DNA of 64,000 nucleotides from Castanea sativa (taxonomy: Eukaryota; Streptophyta; Magnoliopsida; Fagales; Fagaceae). The position numbers and the translations under genes are program-made. Position 1 is the first letter of the stretch; each line of letters opens with the position of its first letter. This document shows positions 42,392-55,034 of the stretch, in pieces. The notes beneath the pieces were generated by a model. That model saw nothing but the letters and a program-made list of their open reading frames with translations, was not told the DNA's origin and did not search any database. The DNA lies in the NCBI RefSeq assembly GCF_040712315.1, contig NC_134021.1, positions 32,895,501 through 32,959,500 of the forward strand, in the 5' to 3' direction.

Positions 42392-45247
42392 GGTATGCTA
42401 CCATAGTCTCTCTTCTTTTAGCTTACAGTATGTTGCACTACTATATCTCTGAAGTTCGAGTGAACTTTTGGACTCACTGGACTGCTTTAAGTTGTAAGGA
42501 TTCAATCAGAGCACAATACCTTGCTTAGTACTATTTGAAGATTATATAACAGTAGTATCTATATGGTAGCTAGACAATCAAGATTGATTATTGAAAAAAC
42601 ACTGCAGCTACCACATCAAGATTGATTTTAGAACAAGACCCCCTTTTTATTTCTACATCTTTTTTTTTATGAATTTTTATTTTTTTGATGAATCTTTTTA
42701 ATTCCACATCTTAATCATACTATATTTATTTCAACTTAGTGAATATTATTCCTTGGCCTATAGTCCATAAGGTAACCTCTTTTCCAGTAGAAAAAGCTGT
42801 ACTTAGCTTACTAAAGCTTGTTAAGGTAGCTACACCTACTCACAGTTTTCTCTTATTTTCTAAGCCGTAGAGTGGTTGATTTTAATGCTCTGGCGGCTGG
42901 CCGAGTAGAAGGTATAAGTCAATGAATAAATTTTTTTTTTTTTTTCTTTATTCAATTTGTGACTACCAGTCATAGGGACCCAGGGCTGGTAGTTGAGACT
43001 TGATCAGACTTCTATCCTTTTCCTTTGGGTAATGATCCACATCCACGTCTCATTTTACTTTATTTATTTCATTTTATCTCTTTGTTTTGATATAACTTAT
43101 TTTTTATTTTGTTTAGAAAATAAATTGGAAAAATTCAAAAAAGTACAATTGAACTTGTAAAAAAAGATTGGTTTTGAAACATGCATAAACAAATACCAAA
43201 TTAAGCGCATAATTTTATTTTTTTTGAAAGAAGCACATAAATAATTTATATTCCCTTTTAGTATTTCAAAATTTTAAACTTATAATTTCAACCTAAAAAT
43301 TTTAAAACACATAGATTTCATTGTAATTCCCGTCAATTATTCAAAAAAAAAAAAAAAACATATATGGATACAACAAGATCTTATAAGATTTTTACAATAT
43401 CCTTATTTTGAATTATATATGGTAAGTCCAAGTGTGTGTTATATATATATCAACCTATGATGGGTCATCAATTCAACTTGTTATGAAAAAGTTTTGAATT
43501 TATTATGCCCATAAAATAATTCCTTAAAAAAAATTACAAACATAACAAGTTAAATGAACAGTTTATAGGATAAAATTATAATATTTTAAATGATTTTAAT
43601 ACTTAATTAATAAGAAGAAATATCAAAAGTTCTATAATTCAATAGATAACTTGTTCTCGTTTATTAAGAATTAGGGTTCAAATCTCCCTTATAATCATTA
43701 TAACTATCAAATTATTTTATAAAATTATGAAATGAGGTTGTATGTACAAATTTAATCAAATTAAACTATATAATAAAATGAATTTCTTTAGGGTTTTTGC
43801 CCCTTCAATTATGCAAAAATTTTGTAGGGTGGGCCTATTTTCAGAGTGTAATTGCCTTTCCGACAGTGTCATTAATTACTAAGAAAAACGTGCGTGGAAA
43901 ATTTTTCCTTTATTATTTTATTAATTTCTTTTGTCATATAACCGAACCATGTAATTATCACTTAAATGTCCGAAATGTAAACAACTATATAACTGGTTTT
44001 TTAAATTAAATCAACAAAATATCTTAGCTAGCCACGTATTTGCCTATCAGTCGTTTTTTTTTTTTTTTTTCTGCCACAGCTAGCCACTTCAAAGCAAAGG
44101 TGGGGCCTAATTAGAAAACATACTCCACTTTTTGCTTGATGTTGTGAAAAAAAATTATTTATGTCTAAACAAAGCACTTTACTTGACAAAAAGTCACAAT
44201 AATTTAAAATTAGTTTATAATCTCACACATAAACCCACTATAAGTATGAAAATAGGCTAATTTAAAAAGATTGTAAAATTATTGTCAATTTTTGTTGTGT
44301 CCCATCTTTGCTGTATTCTCTCATTCGCAACAACTTTTGCCTATCTTTTTTATTTTATTTTTTGGTTCATAACATTTTAATTAGCGGTCCCATATTTGAC
44401 CCAAAATAACATTTTGAAAAACTACTTAATAACTTTGTAGGTTACTAGAACCTTAGAAATTGTCATTATCTCTTTTCTCTTCTATCTCTTAGCTTTTTCC
44501 AAAGTTTTTAATTCTGGATTTTTGCAATAATCCCAAATTGATGTATATTCTATTTTGTAGGTATATTGCTATATACTATGAATAATTTTATTTATTTATT
44601 TTCTCAATTTATTTTAAGAAATCAAATTAGATGTTTAAATTAACTATTATGTAAAATCATTCATAGAAAAATAAATATAGATTATTATATGAAATTGGGA
44701 GGGAATACGTACAACATACATGATGAATGGGGAGGGTTGTAATTCGCTCAATTGGTGAAAAAAATTTATTATCAAGTGAAGTTTTTGAACTCGAATATTA
44801 ATACTAAAATTAATTAGCGCCTGAAACTAATAATAAAATAATAATATATATTTTTTATAAGAATATACAGAAGCAAAAAAAATTAAAATTTTGTCATAAT
44901 TATCATATAATAATATAATATACAAGAATCAAGATCACAAGACAGCGTGGTGATTGGAAGCCTCGACCGTGCTAAGCGTGGACATCACGAGATTCCCGAC
45001 AGTGGATGCGCTTGGTTTGCGTCATGTTATGTTATAAAATACTAATGGAATTAGTTTTAGACTTATTAGTTGCTTTGAACATCTAAATTATATATAGTAG
45101 TATTATAGAACCAGTCGATGCTTATTCTCGAGTAATATTATATTATACTAGCAAATTTCATTATTTTGAATAAATATATATATCGAGCTGGTTGGTCATG
45201 GGATTTTCGATTTTGACTGTTTATTTAGAAACTTTTAGAATTTACAT
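42392..45247. other. AT-rich gene-free DNA
   Basis: 2.9 kb without a supportable gene. It has poly-T/A runs (42929-42944, 43343-43359, 44054-44070) and very AT-rich blocks. A short GC-richer patch at 44940-45010 stands out but matches nothing I know. Confidence 0.5.
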
Positions 45248-45250
45248 TCT

Positions 45251-47558
45251 TTGCTGATACCATATACGGGAGATGAGGTACAAGTGGCCCTGTTTCAAAT
45301 GCATCCCTCCAAGGCACCAGGGCCCGATGGAATGTCTCCGTTCTTCTTCCAACGGTTTTGGCCCATCGTAGGGCCGGATGTCACCTCGGCGGTTCTCTCA
45401 GTGTTGCACTCAGGTCACTGCTTGCGGAAGATGCAACACTCCCACGTGGTGCTCATACCCAAAAAACCAAACCCGGAGTACATCACCGAATATCGGCCCA
45501 TTAGCTTGGGAAACGTGGTTGCCCGCGTGGTTTCAAAGGTATTAGCAAATCGAATAAAGAAAATCCTGCTAAGCGTCATCTCTGACTCCCAAAGTGCATT
45601 TGTCCCTAGTAGACTAATCACAGACAATACCTCGGTGGCATACGAAATGTTGCACCGCACGCGAAACAGACGAAAAGGAAAAATAGGACATATGGCAGTA
45701 AAGTTCGATATTAGCAAGGCCTACGATAGAGTTGAGTGGAACTTTCTCAAACAAATTATGCTAAAGATCGGTCTACCTGAACAATGGGTTGCCATGGCCA
45801 TGGCCATGGAAACGGTGCAAACGTCCTCCTATTCTTTCCTCATAAATGGCGAGCCAAGGGGGCATATCACACCAACCCGGGGGATCAAACAAGGTGACCC
45901 TCTTTCCCCTTATCTTTTCCTTTTGTGCGCTGAAGGCCTTTCTTCTTTATTAAAGCAGGCCACCTCATCGGGACAGTTGCATGGCATCCCTTCATGTCGG
46001 GGGGGGGGGGGGAATGCAGATTTCGCACCTCCTCTTCGCCGATGATAGTCTTCTCTTCTGCGAGGCCACCCCAAACGATTGTCACAAACTCCTGAGCATC
46101 CTCGGTGCTTATGAAGCAGCCTCAGGGCAAGTCGTTAACCGACATAAAACTTCCCTCTTCTTCAGTCAAAATACAAGGTTTGAGACTAGAGAGGAAATCC
46201 AGAGCATGCTGGGTGCCCATGTGACTATTGATTTTGATAAATACCTTGGATTGCCTATGGTGGGAGGGAAATCAAAAGTCAATACATTTAAGGAGTTGCA
46301 AGAGAAGATTACAAAGAGGGTGATGGGGTGGAAGGAGAAGAATATATCGAAGGCCGGACGAGAGGTCTTAATAAAAAATGTTGCTCAGGCCATTCCAACG
46401 TATTCTATGAGCTTATTCAAAATCCTTAAGACAATTTGTGATGGGATAAACTCTGCCCTCTCTAAATATTGGTGGGGGCAGACCCGTAATAAGAAAACAA
46501 TCCACTGGATAAATTGGAGCAAGCTTTGTGGACCGAAGTGGAAAGGGGGAATGGGATTCAAGGATATACATGCATTCAATATAGCGATGCTCGCCAAACA
46601 AGCATGGCGACTACTCACAAAGACCCACTCATTGTTTTACCGAGTTTACAAGGCTTGCTATTTCCCGTCGTGCACTTTTATGGAGGCCGAACTGGGAACA
46701 AACCCCTCCTTTGTATGGCGAAGCTTGCTTTAGGCCCACGAGGTGATCAGAGAGGGTTCGATTTGGGAGGTGGGCCATGGGAGATCAATTGGGGTCAGTT
46801 CTCACAAGTGGCTACCCCGACCCCCACAGTTCTTGGTTGGAGTTAATACATGCTTGAAGGTACGAGACTTGGTTAGTGAAGAAACCAACGAGTGGAACCA
46901 CAGTTTGTTGGCGGCCACGTTTACCCTGTCCACAATGAAGGACATTTTGCGGTGTAAGAAGGGAGACTTGAACTCGAGGGATAGTTTGAAGTGGAAGGAA
47001 AGCAAAAACCGGGTCTTCTCAGTTCGAACAGCATATCAGGTGGCGCTCAGACTAAACAAACCTCCAATTGGGGAACACTCCTTGGACGCACATGACCAGC
47101 GCATGTGGAAGAAGTTATGGTCACTCAATATTCCCCCAAAGGTCCGCACCTTTATGTGGCGGGCATGCCTGGACGTCCTCCCCACCAAAGCTAATCTCAC
47201 TCGGCGAAAGGTGCGAATAGATGACAGATGCTCTATATGTTGTCAACAAAGTGAAACTACGTGCCACATATTATGGGAATGCCCGTTAGCCCGTAACGTG
47301 TGGGCCTTAGTACGGGGAAAGCTTCAAAAGAGCAACGCAGTGACTGTCAACTTCCTTATGCTGGCACGTCAAATGATGGATAGGCTTGACAGAAAGGAGC
47401 TCGAAGTGTGGTCTATTACGGCGTGGTCTATATGGAATGCAAGGAACCGTGTCCAATTCAAGCAAGTGCAGACCGACCCCACTGATATATATAGGCAAGC
47501 GTCTGAGTTTTTAGAAGAGTACCAACGGTTAGCCAAGCCTCCCTCAAGTACAACCTGA
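45251..47558 (+). pseudogene. LINE-B ORF2: reverse transcriptase and zf-RVT
   Basis: RT motifs in order: KAPGPDGMSPFFFQRFWPIV, VVLIPKKPNPEYITEYRPIS, SAFVPSRLITDNTSVAYEML, VKFDISKAYDRVEWNFLKQI (motif A), TPTRGIKQGDPLSPYLFLLC (motif B), then, after a frame change at the run of 14 G (45999-46012), ISHLLFADDSLLFCEATPND (motif C). The connection follows (YLGLPMVGGKSKVNTFKELQ, IPTYSMSLFKI, WGQTRNKKTIHWINW). A stop after FVWRSLL (46731-46733) and a shift separate the last part, where FSVRTAYQVAL and VRTFMWRACLDVLPTKANL, CSICCQQSETTCHILWECPL give the zf-RVT. Motifs are well kept and breaks few, suggesting a younger copy than LINE-A. Confidence 0.92.
45999..46012 (+). repeat. poly-G run at the RT frame break
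   Basis: Fourteen consecutive G between the SCRG codons and the FADD block. A run one base longer or shorter than the original accounts for the frame change. Confidence 0.9.
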
Positions 47559-48198
47559 ATTTTTGACGAGGTGCAATATCCTTATTGCATGATCATCAGG
47601 GGTTGGTGTGGCTCAAAGAAGGACGATATTGGCCTTAGTGGGGCTATGTAAGTTTCGCATGGTTGGACATGGCTAATCTTTGCATGGTTTTATTAGGCGG
47701 GGGTGTAGTGGGAAACCAACAGGCAAATTTTGCTTTAGAAGGGATTGGTGATGTGAGGTTTCCCTGCTTTTTCTTTGTCCTGGGTGTCAGGCTAGCTGTG
47801 TAGGCCTGAAATGTCTCAGGACCCGTACTTACTCTTGTACCTTGTCATTGTTTTAATATAAATATAAATTCTATCTTTTCAGTCAAAAAAGAACCAACAA
47901 TTTGTGGAAGGGCCACCTGCAGAAAACTTTTATAGTTCTGTTGTCTCGATATTCTACGTCGTGGGGCTTGCTTATTCACAAGTGCCAACTACCCCCGACA
48001 GTCTCCAGTACACAGCGTTCGTACAAAAAATGGCAAAAAATTCAAAGCTGTTTGTTACGAAAATTTATTACAGCATTCATACTAAAAAAAAATATAAAAA
48101 ATAAGGGTTCAATAATTGATTTTGTTGTTTAAACAACACAACACATATTTTCATAACACTTAAAACAATATTACTAGAACAACGTTATCAAACCAGCT

Positions 48199-48200
<2 letters not shown>

Positions 48201-48291
<91 letters not shown>
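48201..48291. repeat. (TA)45 microsatellite
   Basis: About 91 bp of pure TA. Its true length is uncertain in any assembly. Confidence 0.95.
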
Positions 48292-48295
<4 letters not shown>

Positions 48296-48358
48296 TTAGA
48301 TGTTATTTTTAAAAAGACCCTTTGTAAAATATGTTTTAGATTCATATGTGTTCTAAAT

Positions 48359-49640
48359 ACTCTAATACCAATTGAAAATTCTTATTTTGATCAGAAACAA
48401 TTTATGCAGTAAAATAAATAAAAGAATTCAACAAGTTTGTTATGAAATTCAGTAACACACAAACACATGTATTAATTACATACATAAATAAAATACCATA
48501 TCTAAGACAAATAACAAAAATGAAAGCAGTAAAAGCACCCACAAATTTGGTAATGAAGTATGTAAAGACATAATAGAAAATTGATTTGAATTTTCAGTCT
48601 ATTAGGATATTAGATCTCAATTGTCTCAAATTCTATCAAATCTTAGCCAAATAATTAATTAAATTAATTATGCATTAGATCTAAATCAAATAAACATAGA
48701 TCATATGAACACCAAGAATGATAATCTAGAAAAACTTTTGAAACTATTGTTTCAAAGTATAAAACCTAGAGAAGATTTAACTTAAAAAATCCTCAAGACA
48801 ACAATTTACTAATATAATTGAAGTTTGTACAATAGACTTAACCCTAAATTTATTGCTACTTCATGTAGTACTTACTAGCGTGACCATACATAGCTCTAAA
48901 TCTATACTCTTCTACAGTGAAACTATTGCATACAAAATTTTTTGTTTGTGACTTGGAGATCTCCACTCGAACATTTTAGATCAATAATTGTGGTTAACTA
49001 ATTTCACACAAACTTCCCTGTTTGTGGCTCCAAGAAATCGACTTGAAGGTTTTGACTAGCAACTGCTATAAACTAGATTTCTATATGACTTCATACAAGA
49101 TCTGCACTAAAGCAGCAACAACACTGTGTTGATTCTTCTTTATGTGCTCTTGAACTCTCATGGGTTGAATAGATGGAGACTCAAATCTACTTTGAAAGTC
49201 TCCAATATAGTGAGATTGATAGAAACTCAGTTATACAAACCTAAGTCGTTAAAACGGTGATTTCTCTCTCTGAAAGCTTCTCTAGGGATAGCTTATGAAG
49301 TCCTTTAAATATCACAAAAAATGATCACGAATTGTGCTTAAAACACGTAGGTTATAGGCTTTTTCGCGTTTCAAATTTTTGTTGATATCACAATCTTGAT
49401 CAATCAAACTAGGTGTCAAGCTACAATCAAAATTATTGATCAATCGAGCCAGAAGTTGAACTAGAAGAAACTTTGTTTTCTTACTCTAAATTGATTATTT
49501 CTTGATCTGAACTTGGGTCTTTGTCCTGGACATTGAAGTGCACATTTAACACAATCAAGACTTACCAAAAACAGTATAAATGGATTACATTTTATCACGG
49601 TTTTCCAACCTAAAAATATGGACTCTACACAACCTTGCCA
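48359..49640 (-). mobile_element. probable copia LTR with PBS, interior lost
   Basis: On the minus strand ...ATTTTCA is followed two bases later by TGGTATTAGAGT (48359-48370), close to the initiator-tRNA-Met primer site TGGTATCAGAGC. The 1.2 kb on its LTR side is non-coding and evenly AT-rich, as an LTR would be. No gag follows; the sequence goes straight into the (TA)45 repeat. The outer TG end and a duplication were not located, so the upper limit is approximate. Confidence 0.4.
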
Positions 49641-50327
49641 AAATACAGGGAAGGCTCTACATTTTATATTAGAATGTACAGATACAATGAGTTTGAGATA
49701 CAAAAGGAGTTTGAAATACAAATAACTCTATCTTATCTTATCACAATCTATAGATTTGTTTGAGTTTGTATTTTGTATTATAGTTATCACTTATCACAAC
49801 TACTTGAACTCTTGGAATCTGTAAGCTAGCTCTTATTTTTAACATGTCCCCGCAAGCTCAACAGTATGGGAACTACAGTGAGGTTGGTCCAAAGTAGAGC
49901 AAATTTGGAAGAAGATAATAGCTTTGTAAAGATATTAGCTATCTGATCTCGACTAGATAGAAAACAAATAACAAGAGAGCCATCAGCAACCATATCATGA
50001 ACAAAGTGAAAATCAATTCCACATGCTTTATGCGAGCATGGAAAATAGGTTTTGAAGATAGATAGGTAGCTCCAATGCTGTCACTCCAGAGAATAGGAGA
50101 CTATGACACAAGAGCATCAAATTCGAATAAAAGAACTCATAGCCATTTAACCTCTGCAGCAGCATTAGCAAGGGCTTTGTACTCACCTTCTGTATTGGAG
50201 TGACCACAGTGACTTGGTTCTTACAACCCCATGAAATGAGATTATCACCTAGAATAATGTAGAAACCTCCATTAGATTGATGATCATCATGGTCGACAAC
50301 TAGCCCAATCTACATCACTAAAGGCTT
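49641..50327 (-). pseudogene. Copia-A (outer element): RNase H end of pol and start of 3' LTR
   Basis: Minus-strand reading from 50327 gives the copia RNase H tail in decayed form: HCGHSNTEGEYKALANAAAE (an S/T-E-AEY motif), [39 protein letters not shown] and [19 protein letters not shown]. After CTTGCGGGGACATG the sequence TGTTAAAAATAAGAGC (from about 49848) should be the start of the 3' LTR. Stops occur after WR, S and elsewhere. This is the downstream part of an older element cut by Copia-B; it continues at 58050 and at 63233. Confidence 0.8.
50323..50327. repeat. target-site duplication of Copia-B (left)
   Basis: GGCTT, repeated at 58050-58054. Confidence 0.85.
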
Positions 50328-51348
50328 TGATAGGCCAAATACGTATTGACCGCTTGTGATGAATTAAGTTGATTAAGTAGCCAAGTTATTAATTAATCAA
50401 ATTAACATGCAAAGCGTGGTAGCACAAACAAATCACCAATTAAACTAAGTATGCAGCGGAAAATAAATGACACGGTGACTTGTTTACGAATGGGAAAAAT
50501 CTACATGGTAAAAACCCCACCGGGTGATTTTAAGGTCACCACTCCCAAAATTCCACTATTATCACAGCAAGCGGTTACAAGTAAAGGAATCCCAAGTACC
50601 TTACCAACCTACAGTTGAACTCTTACCCCAATACCCAATTGGATTTGTTCTGTAGTGACAATTTCTTCTTTCAATACACGACTCCCAAGTACGTGACTAA
50701 CCAATTGTGCAGATCCCAGTACACGACTTAAATCACCAACTAGAGAAGATTGTTGGCTGCAAAGTTCTTCAATTCATCCACACGATAAAGATCAAGAGGA
50801 TGCTCGGTTACAAAACCCTACGGTGCATACTACATAGCAACTTCTTCACAAGAGAGATGAACTAGGGCAAGAACTTTGTCTCAAGTCACAATTTGCATGA
50901 ACAAGGATTTCTCAATACTTGTGCAACTTGCGTACCTTTGACGGCCCTTAAAATAATCATTTTATATGTCTAGGGTTAGGAGAAAAGAATGCCCAAAGAC
51001 ACATCTACGGATTGGAATCAAAACAGAATTCAAAATCTGTTTTTCTTAAACCTCAATAGATAGAGGTATCGAGATGCTGTCGAGCAGCTGTCGAGCCACG
51101 GGGCTAAAACAGCTCTTTAAACCTCAACACATGCTAGCTGTCAAGCTTTAATGAATGTGCACTTTTCAGCTTGTTTCTTGGACAGACTTGATGATTTCAA
51201 CACTTGATCTTGAAACATAGTTTCTTGAAGTATAAAACTCATCCTAAATCTACCCAATTATAAGTAAAGTGCGTTTTATCAAAGGATTAGCCAATTACAT
51301 AAATGAATGACATATGTTCTTAACAAGTGAAACACATATGTCCTAACA
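50328..51348 (-). repeat. Copia-B 3' LTR
   Basis: 1021 bp, plus-strand ends TGATAGGCC and CCTAACA. Aligns end to end with 57029-58049, with scattered differences. Confidence 0.95.
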
Positions 51349-51350
51349 AT

Positions 51351-51361
51351 CTCCCCCTTTT
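51351..51361 (-). promoter_or_regulatory. Copia-B polypurine tract
   Basis: The minus strand reads AAAAGGGGGAG two bases before the 3' LTR start (TGTTAGG). Confidence 0.8.
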
Positions 51362-51904
51362 GCAATCCGTAACAAAACCACAACTAACAAATGAATATAT
51401 GAGAGAAGTCATAAATCACTCAACTCATATTCACTTGTTGAATACAATAAAATCTAACCTAACACAAACTCTTGAAAATTTTTGCAAGAAGAGAGTTTAT
51501 GGCAAGTAGACTTTGACAACCTGTATTTCTGAAACACTTTAAACAAAACTCATCAAGGCATCTTAGTGTGAAACAAAAATAATATATTGCATACAAGTAT
51601 AAGAATCATGTGTATAAAGAAAGAAAAGAAACAACACATGTAGAAATAGGTGAAAGAAACATACAACATATAAAGATAATAAGTCCAATGTATGTCATAA
51701 AATGGTCACAAGACCTAGGTATAAGAAGACAATGTATCTAAAGTAGAGAAAAGAAAAAGATACAAGTAATCCTCACTACATCCCTCAAACAACAACACTC
51801 CCCCTATCAAAAATGTCCCTATACAAGCTCTCCCCCTAAGTATGACTAATCTCATAACCTAAAACTACTCCCCCTTTTTGTCACGAGTGACAAAGAGTAA
51901 AGCG

Positions 51905-53088
51905 TCAAGTGGACATCTTATCGGTAGAGCTAGCATCTCCATCATCATCATCCGAAGCATCATCGTCATCACCATCATCATCCGATGACTCGAAAGCCAT
52001 AGGAGGTGGTGGAGGAGAAACCTCAGGAGCAAAACCACCTATGGTCGCTTGTCGCTGAGCAATGCGACCAACACGAACATTCACCTGATACAACTCTATA
52101 GAGAGTGTATCTAGGCGAGCATCCATGCGCTGAAGCTGCACCATGATGTCTCCCAGTGACACATTGCTTGTAGAAGAGGAGGGAGCGGATGAGGCTCAAG
52201 CAGATCTAGATGGAGCGGAATGGGAGAAAGGAGCTGCTGAATCCGTCTGTCGCGACCTAAACTGTGCCTTATTACGTTTGACGGTAGCGGCGTCTATGGC
52301 AACCATGACATGAAAAGGGTCGGAGAAGGGAAAAAGGATGGAAAAGTGGCGTAAAATCCTCGTGATAGCAGAAGGAAAAATGAGCTTATCACGGGTAGCC
52401 GAATCCTTATACACATCTATGATAGAGAAGATAAAATGTGAAGGAAAGTCAATGGCAAGATCCTCAAGAAGAGACAACAAATAGCGAGCACGAGGCTCTG
52501 TGATAGAGTTTTAGTGAGAGAGAGGATACAAAATAAAAGTCATAACCATGTTTAAGAAACGAGGACCTTTAGCAAAAGGTCGACATGACGTAAACTAGTG
52601 CTTACCCCAATCAGAAAGGCGCTCATAGAAAGTTGTGATCATCTCGTCTTTGGACACTGTCCGTAGACGCTCACAACCGGGGTAATCAGGATGTGCAACC
52701 CTCGGAGCCTGAAGCACATCAGATACCAACTTTGGTGTGACAACTATGTGCGTACCTCGAACGCGAGTGTGAAAGAGAGGTACTGAAGAATCAAATCCAT
52801 GCATGTTGGAGTAAAATCTTGGATCAGCACGGAAGGACAAGTGACCGGGACGTCACACAGTGACTCTCATTCCCATTTGTGAAAGACATTAGGAAGGCCA
52901 GTGTCGGCGAAGTCCACCAGAACAACTTGGGGTTCTGAATGAACACCTCGTTTAAAAAAGTTCTCTGAGAAGTCTTGATGGGCTTTCTCATCACGGAACC
53001 GAACAGAAAGAGGAGTAGGATCAAAAGATGAAGAGCCCCAAGAGCGAAGAGGGTTCTGGGACGGAACAGACTTACATTTTGGTGTCAT
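51905..53088 (-). pseudogene. Copia-B accessory ORF, plant-transposon-protein type
   Basis: Start at the ATG at 53088 (MTPKCKSVPSQNPLRSWGSS). Then VRFRDEKAHQDFSENFFKRG and HSEPQVVLVDFADTGLPNVF; in the next open segment FYSNMHGFDSSVPLFHTRVR, GTHIVVTPKLVSDVLQAPRV; then LAIDFPSHFIFSIIDVYKDS, TRDKLIFPSAITRILRHFSI; finally MVQLQRMDARLDTLSIELYQ, a coiled coil, a Pro run (SPPPPPMAF) and an acidic tail (DDDGDDDDASDDDDGD), ending KMST. From memory, this order is that of proteins called putative plant transposon protein domain. At least three breaks split it. Role unknown: no signal peptide or membrane segment, so it is not envelope-like in the usual sense. Confidence 0.7.
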
Positions 53089-53639
53089 AGACACTACTAA
53101 CGTAAACAGAAAGAGGAGGGGGGGGGAGAAAGAAACACTCAAAAAAGTCCCAAAATCATTCAAATATAACAAGTATAGTGATAAGAGAGAACGCATGCAT
53201 GGGAAATGCATGAACATGTGACATGCAATATAAACAGCATCATGGGCTCAGCCCAATCCAATCCTAACAGCACACAAACAGTGTGCACACATCTAAATGC
53301 ATGAGAATACTGTTTGAATGCTAATGTGATGCAATGCATGGAGTTTTTAAGATTAAATCTACAAAACCCATCCCAAAAATTGCAATAATAACTCATCAAA
53401 TGTGAAAAACCCCAAAATTTTTCAAAAACCTCAAAACCTAGGTTTCAAAACATGAAATGCATGTAAATGAGAAAGATTAGATGCTTACCAAGTGAAGAAA
53501 AACCTGAATAAGCATGAGGAAACCTTGGGTAGAGGTTTGGAATGAGAGAAAGAGGTTTAGAAGGTGAAGAGACAGAGCTACCGAGAGAGAGATCGAGAGA
53601 AATGAAGAACCGGATCACACAGAGCCTTTAAAAAGAGGT

Positions 53640-53940
53640 TTAGTAAATCTCGATAGATATAGGTGTGAAGAGGTGTCGAGACATCTGTCGAGGAAGGTGT
53701 CGAGCAAAACATCATGGATAGATAGAGCTATCGAGAAGGTGTCAAGGACCAAAGCAAGGACACGAGAACAGAAGCTCAATCGATCCACCAGGTGTCGAGA
53801 AGCTATCGAGAGGTCAGAAGGTTTCTCGATCAATCCAGAAGGTGTTGAGAAGCTGTCGAGATTGTGATAAGAAAAAGGTAGGAAGCTCGACAGACAACCA
53901 GGTATCGAGGAGGTGTCGAGCTAGCTTTTAAAAGCAGTTT
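53640..53940 (+). repeat. irregular GTGTCGAG-word repeat
   Basis: The words GGTGTCGAG, AGCTATCGAGA, AGCTGTCGAG and CTCGATxxAT recur about every 20-40 bp. The same words occur in the Copia-B LTRs (51057-51090, 57757-57790). Confidence 0.6.
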
Positions 53941-54507
53941 TTCGAGAAGGGAAAAACACAAACATGAATGCAATCACGCATGCAACTCAACCAAAGATCC
54001 AATCAACATATTAGACTCTCAAAATTATCTCTCAACAACAATCTGAAGCACATGGATCCCAAAACACACACTCACACACTAAACAAGTCTAACCGATTTT
54101 ATATTTCAAAAACAAGTTAAGACAATTTAGTGAGTATTCATCAACACGTGTAAACCTTGTGATGGTTAAATCACATTGTATCTGCACATGTATCAAAAGT
54201 AGCAAAGAATATTACGTGTTGTGTGTGAAAACATCGCAAGATTGCATAAGTGTCTCTATGTTATGACGATTTGAGATATAAGAAAATTACTTTAACTCAT
54301 ACACAATCATAACTGTTTGATGGGAACTATCACTTTTGAAGTACATCCTATAATTCCTACATCTCCTAGAAACACGCTTGCAATCATGTTTAAAGCATTT
54401 TTGATCTTTTTGCTTTTATTTTCTTTGCATATTTTCTTTTAATTAAGCAAACCATGCATGGGTATACAAAGGAGAGAAAAGAAATACCTAATTATGTTAA
54501 GCCTTTT

Positions 54508-54588
54508 GACATTGCACTTTTGCTATGCCGAAGCATACAGATGTCATTGACATTGCACTTTTGCTATACCGAAGCATACAGATGTCAT
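54508..54588 (+). repeat. 41-bp tandem duplication
   Basis: GACATTGCACTTTTGCTAT and CCGAAGCATACAGATGTCAT occur twice in direct tandem, 41 bp apart, with one G/A difference. Confidence 0.9.
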
Positions 54589-55034
54589 ATCATCATTGAC
54601 GGGTAACAGTGGTGAGATGGTTATTTATGCATTTCTCTTAGGATTTTCTTGTCCTACCCGTCAAAAAGAATGATACAAGTGTTAAGTACAAGAGATCACT
54701 TAACCTTACTCATCACAAACAAAGAGCTACAAAGCTCACTTACTTAGTTGTGCATAGAGAATGCTCATCTAAGCTACAAGAAATACAAAGTTTAGAATAC
54801 TCTGTTTCAATGGCCATTTTAAGGTTCACAAGAACCGATGTACACATACACACACTGTTTTTGTATTTTTCAATTTTTATTTTTATTTTTTTCTGAAAAA
54901 CAAAATAAAACACAAACTGAAAGTAAATAAAAAAAAAAACATGTTAAACAAAGCAAAACAATGCATAAAACTAGACTGACTCAAAACGGTAAAGCAAAAC
55001 ACACAAGTAATGCAAAAACAAAAACACGAAGGGG

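Larger units (their letters stand above)
45248..47890 (+). mobile_element. LINE-B: 5'-truncated L1-type retrotransposon
   Basis: Begins abruptly within ORF2, just before the RT (LIPYTGDEV), with no endonuclease or ORF1 upstream. It runs through RT, connection and zf-RVT to a stop at 47556-47558, then a 3' UTR of about 320 bp ending near CAGTCAAAAAAG (47880). 5' truncation is the usual outcome of LINE insertion. A target duplication was not convincing by eye. No RNase H domain follows the zf-RVT, so this belongs to a different L1 lineage from LINE-A. Confidence 0.9.
53089..55034. other. Copia-B non-coding spacer where pol would be
   Basis: About 1.9 kb without any pol motif in either strand. 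It includes a patch rich in TATCGAGA/TGTCGAG words (53640-53940) and AC-rich, low-complexity DNA. Confidence 0.75.

Noticed and set aside
44940..45010. GC-rich patch as a possible tRNA or small RNA gene
   Set aside because: No cloverleaf, no box A/B spacing and no T-arm GTTCGA word could be built.
45885..46085. Minus-strand frame opposite the LINE-B RT
   Set aside because: Shadow of the RT motif B to C region on the plus strand.
48160..48345. Open frame of alternating Tyr-Ile
   Set aside because: Translation of the (TA)45 microsatellite.
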